This document shows, piece by piece, positions 25,855 to 33,871 of a stretch of DNA of 64,000 nucleotides. The notes under the pieces were generated by a model. That model was given only the letters and a program-made list of their open reading frames with translations. It did no database searches and was not told the origin of the DNA. The stretch comes from JASHVB01 sp035523995 (GTDB lineage Bacteria; Pseudomonadota; Alphaproteobacteria; Acetobacterales; Acetobacteraceae). The first letter of the stretch is position 1. Each line of letters begins with the position of its first letter. Position numbers and translations under genes: made by a program. Location of the stretch: the NCBI GenBank assembly GCA_035523995.1, contig DATKPQ010000181.1, forward strand, positions 1 to 64,000, written 5' to 3'.

Positions 25855-26301
25855 ATGTCCGATCCGTTCGTCATCCCACAGGAACCTACCGCCGCCGCAG
25901 CCATCGCCGCCATCGGCGAGGATCTGGATGTGTTCGACGACTGGATGGACCGCTACCAATTTATCATTGAGCTCGGCCGGAAGCTGCCACCGTTTCCCGA
26001 CGCGTGGATGGACGATGCCCATCGCGTGCCCGGATGCCAGAGCAAAGTCTGGATGGAAGGCGTGTGCCGGGCAGGGAAACTCTACCTCGCCGGCATTTCG
26101 GACGCCGCAATCGTTTCCGGCCTCATTGCGCTGCTGTTGCGGGTCTATTCGGGGCGGACGCCGGGCGAGATCGTTGCCACCGACCCGGTTTTCCTGCGCG
26201 AGCTTGGCTTGCTGGAGGCGTTGTCCACCAATCGCGGCAACGGCATTGCCGCCATGGCACGCAAGATCCGCGAGCTCGCCGCGGTTCAGCGGGCTGCCTG
26301 A
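25855..26301 (+). CDS. sufE: Cysteine desulfuration protein SufE
   Basis: SufE accepts persulfide sulfur from SufS and stimulates Fe-S cluster assembly. The 148-residue protein has the family core DRYQFIIELGRKLPPFPD and the active cysteine in HRVPGCQSKVW (about residue 61), followed by GISDAAIVSGLIALLLRVYS and the TPGEIVATD block. The start ATG at 25855 gives the usual family length; in-frame upstream sequence looks non-coding. No other suf genes are adjacent; the neighbours are a histidine kinase and a convergent comF. Confidence 0.93.
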   Translation: MSDPFVIPQEPTAAAAIAAIGEDLDVFDDWMDRYQFIIELGRKLPPFPDAWMDDAHRVPGCQSKVWMEGVCRAGKLYLAGISDAAIVSGLIALLLRVYSGRTPGEIVATDPVFLRELGLLEALSTNRGNGIAAMARKIRELAAVQRAA

Positions 26302-26327
26302 CGCGGGCACAAGCCCGACCTCGCGCC

Positions 26328-27080
26328 TCAGCCAAGCCGCGGGTCGGGAACGCGCGCGGCGATGAGTACGTCTACGCGCGTTGCCCCGCCGGCCAGCATC
26401 ACCACGGCGCACGCATTCGCCGTCGCGCCGGAGGTCATCACGTCGTCGATCAGCACCACGGACCGGCCGGGCAGCAGTGCTTGCCTGCCCGCGCGAATGG
26501 CGAAGGCGTCGCGCACCTCCTCGGCCCGCTCGGTGGCGGATTTGTCCCCGAGCGAGACGGTGGCGCGGTGACGTACCAACAGGTCGAGCGCGGCGGTCAC
26601 CCCGGAGAGGTGGCCGACCGCCGTCGCCAGCAAAGCTGCCTGGTTGTAGCGGCGGTGAAAAAGCCGCCTGCGGTGCAGGGGCACGGGCACCAGCAGGTTC
26701 GCCTGGCTCAGCAGTAACGCGCCTGCGCGCAGGAGATACGGCGCCAGCCTGGTGGCAAGTTCAGGCCGATCCGCGTGCTTCAGTGGCAGGACCAGCCTGC
26801 GGGCCTGCGAATCGTACCGCAACGCTGCGCGTGCGGTGCCAAACATCGGCGGCGCGGCGTGGCAGGAGGGACACAATCCGCCGCGAAGGGCCTGAGCGGG
26901 AGCGGCGAATGGTACGCCACACCGGACGCAACACGGGTCGGTGATGAAGGTGGTATGGCCGAAGCAGCGGGCGCACAGCAGGCCGTGCGTTTCGACACGT
27001 TCATCGCAGCACAGGCACTGGGGCGGCAGCAGCAGGTCCAGCGCGGAGCGGCCTGCGTGACGAAACACGTCTAGGACCAT
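26328..27080 (-). CDS. comF: ComF family protein (zinc ribbon plus phosphoribosyltransferase)
   Basis: This 250-residue protein has two CxxC zinc-binding pairs (QCLCCDERV and CARCFGHT, then CCVRCGVPF and CPSCHAA) in the first 75 residues and a C-terminal phosphoribosyltransferase-like domain with NQAALLATAV and the PRPP loop VVLIDDVMTSGATANAC near residues 205-221. In naturally competent bacteria ComF acts in DNA uptake; elsewhere it is linked to DNA processing. It is convergent with sufE, 26 bases away. The repeat-rich gap before the NUDIX gene follows upstream. Confidence 0.9.
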   Translation of the reverse strand: MVLDVFRHAGRSALDLLLPPQCLCCDERVETHGLLCARCFGHTTFITDPCCVRCGVPFAAPAQALRGGLCPSCHAAPPMFGTARAALRYDSQARRLVLPLKHADRPELATRLAPYLLRAGALLLSQANLLVPVPLHRRRLFHRRYNQAALLATAVGHLSGVTAALDLLVRHRATVSLGDKSATERAEEVRDAFAIRAGRQALLPGRSVVLIDDVMTSGATANACAVVMLAGGATRVDVLIAARVPDPRLG

Positions 27081-27159
27081 AGCAGAACACGCAGCTTGGG
27101 TTTAGCGTGGAGGCGATTGTCGGCGTCATAACGGGCGCTTGCTGCTTTGCCTCGTCACG

Positions 27160-27265
27160 GCCGGGATTGACCCCGACATCTACGAAGGATCGATCGAGCC
27201 GCACGGCGGCGAAACCGCCCCGACCTGCCGGGGTAGATGGCCGGATCAAGCCAGGCAGTGACGAA
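27160..27265. repeat. GGCCGGATCAAGCC element (family C), copy 1
   Basis: GTCACGGCCGGGATTGACCC at the left and GATGGCCGGATCAAGCCAGG at the right flank a GGCGGCGAAACCGCC stem. Translated on the minus strand the right arm reads LPGLIRPST. Related copies are at 54340, 54510 and 59670. No gene is seen in this 293-base gap. Confidence 0.55.
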
Positions 27266-27373
27266 GAAGGAGACACCGAACAGCCATCCACGCTCACAAG
27301 ATCCGCACGCTATACGGTGAATCTTACTGTTCCGTTAGCGCCCGTGGCCGTCATCAGCGACGCAGTGAACGTC

Positions 27374-28210
27374 TCATTCTGCCGCCAGCGCCGCGTGCAG
27401 CCGGCGGGTGTCGTCCGCCGGGAACATCCTAAGGCGCAAAAACAGATCGATCAGGACAAGATTGACGTTGAATTTGAAATCGTCGGTGTCGCGTACCGTT
27501 TGCAGCACGCGATCGATCGGCCATAGTTCGAACGCCGCGACTTCTCCATCCGCGGGTCGAGGCACGAAATCCGGTGGCAGGTCGAGATCGTAGCAATGCA
27601 GCAGATCGCGGCGCAGGCCTTCCGCCCGCTCCATGGCGTAGCCGATGGCGGCCACGCGGCGTGCATGGTGGGAAAGGTCTGGCGGGATGGCTGCCTCCTC
27701 TTCTGCTTCCTTGATCAGCGTTTGTTCCGGAGTCAGGCCGGCGGGTACGCCGCCAGCAGTGATGTGGTCCAGCTTTCCCGGATCCAGCAGCTTGTCGGCG
27801 GCCCTACGGGCAATCCAGAGATGCAACCCATCCGGACGCTGCACCAACCCGTTCACATGCACCCCTACGGCGACCACCCCGAAGGAAGGAATGGCCCCGC
27901 GGTCCAGCCGTGCCAATACCGGCCCATCTGGCGAGGCGCGCACGTCGAATGCCTCATTGCGCCAGCGATAGTGGCCAGCCGCCGCAAGTGCACGGGCAAT
28001 GTCAGCCAGCGCGGCACCATCTTCCAGCACCACCGCGCCGTCTCGCTGCACGATCCGGGGCCATGCCGCGAGCGCCTCGGCGAAGTGCGGCTTCACCCAG
28101 CCCACCTGCGCGGCACCGATGCGGAACGGCGTACGTTCGCCGGGCAACACGGCGCTATGGCAGGCGCGGATGTGACGCAGGAACGCCCAAGATTCTGCCG
28201 CGAGGCTCAA
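27374..28210 (-). CDS. NUDIX hydrolase with DUF4743 domain
   Basis: The protein has 278 residues. The N-terminal half (about 1-110) matches the DUF4743 domain found with NUDIX and thiamine-pyrophosphokinase-like proteins; the NUDIX domain follows, with its box GGVPAGLTPEQTLIKEAEEE (about 153-172). It probably hydrolyses a nucleoside diphosphate derivative. The reading frame opens with TTG at 28210, preceded by GAAAGGCGG, and no ATG is available before the domain. It diverges from the Atm1-type transporter gene with only 45 bases between the starts. Confidence 0.87.
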   Translation of the reverse strand: MSLAAESWAFLRHIRACHSAVLPGERTPFRIGAAQVGWVKPHFAEALAAWPRIVQRDGAVVLEDGAALADIARALAAAGHYRWRNEAFDVRASPDGPVLARLDRGAIPSFGVVAVGVHVNGLVQRPDGLHLWIARRAADKLLDPGKLDHITAGGVPAGLTPEQTLIKEAEEEAAIPPDLSHHARRVAAIGYAMERAEGLRRDLLHCYDLDLPPDFVPRPADGEVAAFELWPIDRVLQTVRDTDDFKFNVNLVLIDLFLRLRMFPADDTRRLHAALAAE

Positions 28211-28255
28211 GCCGGCCGCCTTTCAAACCGTCCACGAACATGCCACATCCGGGTC

Positions 28256-30097
28256 ATGAGACGAAACAGGACTGCGGCACTGCCGCCGGTACTGCGGGTG
28301 GAGCGATCCGGTATTCAGACGGTTCTATCGCTGCTGCCCTATCTGTGGCCCGCAGGCAACCCCATCGCACGGCTGCGGGTCGTGATCGCCGTATTGTTCT
28401 TGCTGCTGGCCAAAGGCGCCAGCGTCGTGGTGCCGATCATCTACGGCCGCATCGTCGATGCCATCGCACCGAAGCATGGCGGCATGTTGGTTCTGCCGGT
28501 GGCGCTGGTGGTGGCCTATGGTCTGACCCGGATCGCCTCGTCCGGCTTCGGCGAGTTGCGCGATGCCTTGTTCGCCCCGGTGCAGCAGCGCGCGGTGCGG
28601 GAGATGGCGCTGCACACCTTCCGCCATCTGCATGCGCTGTCGCTGCGTTTCCACCTGGATCGGCAGACCGGCAGCCTGGCGCGCATCATCGATCGCGGAA
28701 CGCAGGGCGTGCAGTCGGTGCTGCGGCTCGCGGTGTTCAACGTGGTGCCCACGGCAATCGAGTTGCTGCTGGTTACCGCAATTATCTGGCGGCTGTTTGG
28801 CTGGCGCTTCTCCGCCGTCACGTTGACCGCCGTGGCAGCCTATGTCGGCTTCACCGCGGCCTTCGCGACGAGGCGCGTCCGCTTGCGCCGGACGATGAAC
28901 GATACCGACAACGACGCGTCCACCAAGGCGCTCGACAGCCTGCTGAATTTCGAGACGGTCAAGTATTTCGGCAATGAGGCGCATGAGGCGGTGCGCTACG
29001 ACGGCGCACTGGCACGCTATGAACGTGCCGCGGTGCGGGTGCAGGTATCGCTGAATTTGCTGAACCTGGGGCAGGCGGCGATTATCGCCGTGGGTCTGAC
29101 CGGCATCATGTTGATGGCAGCGCAGGGAGTGCGCGACGGCAGCATGACGGTGGGAAAGTTCGTGTTGATCAACACCTATCTCATGCAGCTTTACCAGCCG
29201 CTGAATTTCCTCGGCATGGTCTATATGACCATCCGCCAGGGGCTGGCGGACATGGAGCAAATGTTCCGGCTGCTGCGGGTGCCGACGGATGTGATCGACC
29301 GGCCGGATGCGATGGCCCTGGCGGCGCATCTCTCGGAAGGGCCGGCGGGCGAAGTGCGGTTTGAAAACGTGTGGTTCGGCTATGGCCCGGACCGCGTTAT
29401 TCTGCATGGCATCGATTTCACCGTGCCGGCGGGACGCAAGCTGGCGATCGTCGGGCCCACCGGCGCCGGCAAGTCCACGATCACCAAGCTGTTGTTCCGT
29501 TTCTATGACGTGACCGGCGGACGCATCTGCATCGACGGGCAGGATATCCGCGAAGTGACGCAGGAAAGTCTGCGTGCGGCCATCGGTGTAGTGCCGCAGG
29601 ACACCGTATTGTTCAACGACAGCATCCGCTACAACATCGCCTATGGCCGGCCCGATGCATCACAGGATGAGATCGAGGCGGCAGCGCGGCTGGCGCAGGT
29701 GCATGAGTTCGTGCGGCAGCTTCCGCAGGGCTATGACACACGAGTGGGCGAGCGCGGGCTGAAGCTTTCGGGTGGCGAGAAGCAGCGCGTGGCGATCGCG
29801 CGGACCATCCTGAAGGATCCACGGATCCTGATCCTGGATGAAGCGACCAGCGCGCTGGATACGCGAACGGAGCAAGAAATCCAGACCGCGCTGCGCGGCC
29901 TGGCGCGGCATCGCACAACTCTGGTGATCGCGCATCGTCTCTCTACCGTGGTGGATGCGGACGAGATCATCGTTCTGGCCGACGGCGGTGTGGCGGAACG
30001 CGGTACGCATGTGTCCTTGCTTGCATTGGGCGGGCTCTATGCGCGTATGTGGGCCGTGCAGGCGGTGGAGCAAGAACAAGCCGAAGTGTCGGCATAG
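28256..30097 (+). CDS. Atm1-type ABC exporter (fused membrane and ATPase)
   Basis: This 613-residue half-transporter acts as a dimer in the inner membrane. The N-terminal ABC membrane domain has six segments (about 40-330) with the family motif TKALDSLLNFETVKYFGNEA near residue 220, typical of Atm1/HMT1 exporters for glutathione-linked sulfur or metal compounds. The ATPase has Walker A GPTGAGKST, the Q-loop GVVPQDT, signature LSGGEKQR, Walker B ILILDEATSALD and H-loop IAHRLSTV. The close 77-aa gene downstream is probably cotranscribed. Its role in Fe-S or metal homeostasis is inferred from the family. Confidence 0.9.
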   Translation: MRRNRTAALPPVLRVERSGIQTVLSLLPYLWPAGNPIARLRVVIAVLFLLLAKGASVVVPIIYGRIVDAIAPKHGGMLVLPVALVVAYGLTRIASSGFGELRDALFAPVQQRAVREMALHTFRHLHALSLRFHLDRQTGSLARIIDRGTQGVQSVLRLAVFNVVPTAIELLLVTAIIWRLFGWRFSAVTLTAVAAYVGFTAAFATRRVRLRRTMNDTDNDASTKALDSLLNFETVKYFGNEAHEAVRYDGALARYERAAVRVQVSLNLLNLGQAAIIAVGLTGIMLMAAQGVRDGSMTVGKFVLINTYLMQLYQPLNFLGMVYMTIRQGLADMEQMFRLLRVPTDVIDRPDAMALAAHLSEGPAGEVRFENVWFGYGPDRVILHGIDFTVPAGRKLAIVGPTGAGKSTITKLLFRFYDVTGGRICIDGQDIREVTQESLRAAIGVVPQDTVLFNDSIRYNIAYGRPDASQDEIEAAARLAQVHEFVRQLPQGYDTRVGERGLKLSGGEKQRVAIARTILKDPRILILDEATSALDTRTEQEIQTALRGLARHRTTLVIAHRLSTVVDADEIIVLADGGVAERGTHVSLLALGGLYARMWAVQAVEQEQAEVSA

Positions 30098-30106
30098 GGA
30101 GTGCAA

Positions 30107-30340
30107 ATGATGCAGCCAGGAAACGACGATCAACCTCCGGCCGATCTGAGCCATGCGGGCGCCGTGGTGGACAAGGCAATCGAGTACATGCAGGGGCAGA
30201 ATATCGACCCGGTTTCGATTGCCTCAGCGTTGCTCGGGGGCGCGTTGGCAATGCTGTCGCGCAGCGTGGCGGATGAGGCGATCGTCGCGATCCTGAACAA
30301 TGCGATCGCCAGCGTGAAGGCTGGGGAGTTGCAGCGATAG
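30107..30340 (+). CDS. 77-aa hypothetical protein after ABC exporter
   Basis: The protein begins 9 bases after the Atm1-type stop, with AGGGAG at a good distance from the ATG at 30107; a GTG six bases earlier is an alternative. The sequence has an N-terminal acidic patch (NDDQPPADLSHAG), an amphipathic helix (VVDKAIEYMQGQNID) and a short hydrophobic helix (IASALLGGALAMLSRS). No family is recognised. Tight spacing suggests cotranscription with the exporter and a small accessory role. Confidence 0.55.
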   Translation: MMQPGNDDQPPADLSHAGAVVDKAIEYMQGQNIDPVSIASALLGGALAMLSRSVADEAIVAILNNAIASVKAGELQR

Positions 30341-30423
30341 GGCGACTGCGTCTGTTTCGCACTTGACGGCGGCACACCGGGTGACACTTCTCCGCTGATG
30401 TCAAATCGTTGGGGAGAATCGCC

Positions 30424-30714
30424 ATGCCGGTCCGTCTCGTCGTCTCGATCACCGCCGCACCTGGCAAGGGCGGCGAACTGGCGGAGCAATTCCGCCAGCG
30501 CTGTGCCGAAGTCATGCAGGAACCCGGCTGCCAGCAATTCGAAGTATTCCAAAGCGAATTGAACCCGGACCGGTTGGTACTGCTGGAACTTTGGCAGGAT
30601 CAGGCGGCGCTCGACGTCCATGCGAAGGTCAACGCCACGCGCGCGCCTATGCCGGCAGGACTCCGCGTTGGTGCCGGCGAACGCGAGGATTACGAGTACA
30701 ACCGCACGCGCTGA
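30424..30714 (+). CDS. Antibiotic biosynthesis monooxygenase-family protein
   Basis: This 96-residue single ferredoxin-like-fold (ABM) domain opens MPVRLVVSITAAPGKGGELA and continues with EPGCQQFEVFQSELNPDRLV and LLELWQDQAALDVH, the family's strand-helix pattern. Such proteins include heme-degrading and quinol monooxygenases and many of unknown role. GGGGAGAATCGCC precedes the ATG. It is monocistronic and lies before a repeat-filled gap. Confidence 0.85.
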   Translation: MPVRLVVSITAAPGKGGELAEQFRQRCAEVMQEPGCQQFEVFQSELNPDRLVLLELWQDQAALDVHAKVNATRAPMPAGLRVGAGEREDYEYNRTR

Positions 30715-30750
30715 TACCCAGAAGCAGGTGAGTTCGGCTCCACCTAACCC

Positions 30751-30860
30751 ATGTCATTGCGAGGTGCCGTAGGGGCCGAAGCAACCTCGGTCGAGTGGGG
30801 GCTTGGGAGTCCGGGGACCAACTCGAACGAGGCTGCCGCGTCGCTTTGCTGCTAGCGAGA
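30751..30860. repeat. Family B element, copy 2
   Basis: GTCATTGCGAGG with GCCGAAGCAACCTCGGTCGA at the left is matched on the right by AACGAGGCTGCCGCGTCGCT and CTAGCGAG, a decayed inverted partner. It sits back to back with a family A copy; together they fill the gap between the ABM gene and the convergent rhodanese gene. Confidence 0.55.
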
Positions 30861-30872
30861 AAGAACGCCTTG

Positions 30873-30970
30873 CCCTCCCCTTGTGGGAGGGGGGAGGGGC
30901 AGGGGGGCGAAACGTACTACGAGGTCGCCCCCTCCCCCTGCCCCCCCTCCACAAGGGAGGGGGACCCTGC
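30873..30970. repeat. Family A element, large imperfect hairpin
   Basis: CCTCCCCTTGTGGGAGGGGG at the left faces CCACAAGGGAGGGGGACCC at the right, with the GGCGAAACGTAC core between. The whole unit can fold back on itself as one long stem. It shares the core with the copy at 11415. Confidence 0.65.
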
Positions 30971-31016
30971 TGTGCCAGACGGTGCTAGTTCCGAATGACA
31001 ATTGGACGCCATGTGT

Positions 31017-31808
31017 TCAGTCACGCACGATGGGGCAGCTTTCGTCGCGTGCCCAGTCCGCGAAGCTGAGGTAGTACACGCGGACATCGTCAAATCCGGC
31101 GCGCGCGGCTGCCGCGGCTGCGAGAGCCGCGCGGCCGCCGCCTTCGCAATGCGTCACGATGTGATCGCCGGGGCCAAATCCGACTTGCTCCAGCATCGAG
31201 TGCAGCACCGGGGCAGAATGCACGATGCCATTACGCATCAGGTCGGCATGCGACAGATGACGCGCGCCCGGCAGGTGGCCGCTGCGGGCACGGCCGCGCG
31301 CGTCTTCGCCGGTGAATTCCGCGCGGGTTCGGCTGTCGAACACGTGGGCGGCGCCATCAAGCTGCCGTTTCAGCGTGTCCCGATCGACCACACCGACCGC
31401 ACCTGTCCCGGCCACTGCGTGGAACGCCGCCGTTGCGGGCGATGCTGCGGACGGCACATTGGCCGCGGCTGCAAGCGCCGGCCAGCCGCCATTCAGGATC
31501 GCGGCCTTGGCGCCGAAATATTGCAGGATGAACCAAACCCGCGCGGCATTGGTCATCGCACCGGCATCGTAGGCAACCGCCGTCACGCCATCGCCGACGC
31601 CGAGTGTTCGGAATGCGTCGTCCCAAAACGCGTTGGCCTTGAAGCCGGTGGTCGCGGATTTGGCGGCGCCATCCCACGCATCCAGCGGCACTCGCACGGC
31701 GCCTGGTGCATGGCCGGCATCGAACGCCGCCTGATCGCGCGCGTCGAGATAGCGAACAGGGCCGAGCGTCGAAAGCGCGGCGATGTCAACGATTGGATCT
31801 TGCGGCAT
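31017..31808 (-). CDS. Sulfurtransferase with two rhodanese domains
   Basis: This 263-residue cytoplasmic sulfurtransferase belongs to the thiosulfate/3-mercaptopyruvate type. The N-terminal inactive rhodanese domain has RYLDARDQAAFDAGHAPGAV; the C-terminal active domain has FDSRTRAEFTGEDARGRARS, GHLPGARHL and the active cysteine in THCEGGGRAA (about residue 225). The loop after the cysteine does not match the CGSGVTA of mercaptopyruvate enzymes. Start 31808 is preferred because AGGAG abuts the first ATG at 31817, whereas it sits 9 bases from this one. The next gene upstream, across a family B repeat, is a GMC dehydrogenase. Confidence 0.85.
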   Translation of the reverse strand: MPQDPIVDIAALSTLGPVRYLDARDQAAFDAGHAPGAVRVPLDAWDGAAKSATTGFKANAFWDDAFRTLGVGDGVTAVAYDAGAMTNAARVWFILQYFGAKAAILNGGWPALAAAANVPSAASPATAAFHAVAGTGAVGVVDRDTLKRQLDGAAHVFDSRTRAEFTGEDARGRARSGHLPGARHLSHADLMRNGIVHSAPVLHSMLEQVGFGPGDHIVTHCEGGGRAALAAAAAARAGFDDVRVYYLSFADWARDESCPIVRD

Positions 31809-31876
31809 GATCTGCATCTCCTGCCTGGCGCACCCTGTGCGCGATTGCCCCAGTGTTCCGTCTCTGGCGGATCGCG

Positions 31877-31960
31877 GTCATTGCGAGCGAAGCGAAGCAA
31901 TCCCCAACGAGCGATTGCACGTAATCTCGGTCGAGATTGCCTCGCTTCTCTCGCAATGAC
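31877..31960. repeat. Family B element, copy 3, with perfect ends
   Basis: GTCATTGCGAG at the left and CTCGCAATGAC at the right are perfect 11-base inverted ends. Inside are CGAAGCGAAGCAATC and GAGATTGCCTCGCTT arms. This is the cleanest short copy and defines the family. Confidence 0.7.
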
Positions 31961-31970
31961 ATGTGGAACC

Positions 31971-33614
31971 TCACGCGGCTGCACGCCGCGCGGGTTCCTC
32001 GCGTCCATCCTCCAGGATCATTTCCGAAGCCTTCTCCGCGATCATGATGGTTGGTGCGTTCGTATTGCCGGCAATGATCGCGGGCATGATCGAAGCGTCA
32101 ACCACGCGCAGCCCCTCGATCCCATGCACGCGCAGCCGCGGATCGACCACCGCGTTCGGTCCGTGACCCATGCTGCATGATCCCACCGGATGCAGATTGG
32201 AAACCCCGCGCTTGCGAACGTCGTCCGCCAATTGCTCATCCGTGATGATCGACGAGCCGGGCAGAGTCTCTGCCACCAGCAGCTTCTGCAATGCGTGCTG
32301 CCGGGCAATCTGCCGCGCAATGCGCATGCCGGCGATGACCGCCTGCATGTCGTATTCGGACCGCAGGAAGTTGAACCGGATTTCGGGCGGCGCGAACGGA
32401 TCGGGCGAGCGCAGTCGCACCGTGCCGCGTCCCTCGGGCCGCAGATGCACCGGGCTGATGGCAAATCCCGGGAAGGGATGCGAAATAATGCCGTTGCGTG
32501 TGCGGTCGATTGTGCTCCAGGCCGAGATGTTCAACTGGATGTCGGGGCGTTCCAGCCGCTTGTCGCTGCGCACCATGGCGCCGACATAGAGTCCGTTGCC
32601 GGACATCGGCCCGCGCCGCCCGAACACGTATTGCACGCCGGCGACGATCTGGCGCGGTACGGAATGATGCAGTTCGTTCAACGAGATCGAGCGCGAGATC
32701 CGCCATGCGCAGTAGGTATTGAAATGGTCGTGCAGGTTGCTGCCGACGCCCGGCAGTTCGTGCAGTACCGGAATTTCCATGTTCCGCAGATGCTGCGCCG
32801 GCCCGATCCCCGACAACAGCAGAAGCTGCGGCGAGCCATAGGCGCCGCCGGAGACGATCACCTCCGCATTGGCGTGCACCGTTTCCCGTCCGCGCGGGGT
32901 TTCGAACTCCACGCCGACCGCACGCCCATTTTCCAACAGCACGCGGGTGGCATGCGCATGGGTGCGGATGGTCAGGTTGGACCGGCTGCGCGCGGGACGC
33001 AGATAGGCAGCGGCAGTGCTCCAGCGGCGGCGATCCTTGGTGGTGGTCTGGTAGTAGCCGCAGCCTTCCTGCTGGGCGCCGTTGAAATCCGGATTCGGCG
33101 GGATGCCGGCCTGGATACAGGCATCCAGCAGGATTTTCGCGATCTCCCACTCATAGGGCTGGTTGGAAACGTGCAGCGGGCCGCCGACGCCGTGGTATTC
33201 GTCCGAGCCACGTTCGTTGTCTTCTGCCTTGCGGAAATACGGCAGCACCGAGTCCCAGTCCCAGCCCTCGCAGCCGAGCTGGCGCCAGTGATCGTAGTCG
33301 GCGTGGTTGCCGCGCATGTAGATCATGCCATTTATGGAGCTGGTGCCGCCCAGCACCTTGCCGCGCGGCTGGTACATGACGCGGTCGTTGAGGTTCGCTT
33401 CCGGTTCGGAATCGAACATCCAGTTGACCTTCGGATTGCAGAAGGTCTTGGCGTAGCCGAGCGGGATGTGGATCCATGGGTTACTGTCCTTGCCGCCGGC
33501 TTCCAGCAGCAGCACGCGATGGCGGCCGGATTCGCTCAACCGGTTGGCGAGCACGCAGCCGGCCGACCCGGCTCCCGTGACGATATAGTCGTAGGTATTC
33601 TCCGCGGCAGACAT
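31971..33614 (-). CDS. GMC oxidoreductase, choline dehydrogenase-like (1)
   Basis: This 547-residue FAD-dependent dehydrogenase carries the N-terminal FAD motif VTGAGSAGCVLANRLSESGR, the GMC signature 1 region GKVLGGTSSINGMIYMRGN, signature 2 GAYGSPQLLLLSGIGP, and the C-terminal active site with the histidine in NLHPVGSCSMGHG and the asparagine in GNTNAPTIM. It oxidises a primary alcohol, as in choline dehydrogenases; no betaine genes are adjacent, so the substrate is open. AGGAAACGT precedes the start. A close paralogue lies at 35465-37105, on the other side of a DHA2 exporter. Confidence 0.88.
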   Translation of the reverse strand: MSAAENTYDYIVTGAGSAGCVLANRLSESGRHRVLLLEAGGKDSNPWIHIPLGYAKTFCNPKVNWMFDSEPEANLNDRVMYQPRGKVLGGTSSINGMIYMRGNHADYDHWRQLGCEGWDWDSVLPYFRKAEDNERGSDEYHGVGGPLHVSNQPYEWEIAKILLDACIQAGIPPNPDFNGAQQEGCGYYQTTTKDRRRWSTAAAYLRPARSRSNLTIRTHAHATRVLLENGRAVGVEFETPRGRETVHANAEVIVSGGAYGSPQLLLLSGIGPAQHLRNMEIPVLHELPGVGSNLHDHFNTYCAWRISRSISLNELHHSVPRQIVAGVQYVFGRRGPMSGNGLYVGAMVRSDKRLERPDIQLNISAWSTIDRTRNGIISHPFPGFAISPVHLRPEGRGTVRLRSPDPFAPPEIRFNFLRSEYDMQAVIAGMRIARQIARQHALQKLLVAETLPGSSIITDEQLADDVRKRGVSNLHPVGSCSMGHGPNAVVDPRLRVHGIEGLRVVDASIMPAIIAGNTNAPTIMIAEKASEMILEDGREEPARRAAA

Positions 33615-33678
33615 ACGTTTCCTGGCCCTTCCCCTTGGTGTGGCGCGGCCGCACGGTCATTGTGGCCCGATCCTTCCT

Positions 33679-33770
33679 TCATTGCGAGGCCCACAGCGCG
33701 GAAGCAAGTCCGGTCACGTTGCGTCTGCGCGACCGAGGTTGCCTGGCCGCTTCGCCCCTCGCAACGACAC
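33679..33770. repeat. Family B element, copy 4
   Basis: TCATTGCGAGGCCCACAGCG with GGAAGCAAGTC at the left is matched by GACCGAGGTTGCCTGG and CCCCTCGCAACGACAC at the right. It lies between the divergent GMC and DHA2 transporter genes, where promoters are expected. Confidence 0.6.
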
Positions 33771-33871
33771 CAAGGGCATTAATGGATGACTCCCAGCGTG
33801 CCGCGCCGGTATGGTTTTCGCATGGTGGGCGCCCGTCGTGCCGCAACCACCGAGGGGATGGGCCGCAAGCG

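Noticed and set aside
32190..33782. 530-residue open frame on the plus strand opposite the first GMC gene
   Set aside because: It is an antisense shadow of a clear FAD enzyme; composition is Arg/Ala/His rich and shows no domain.
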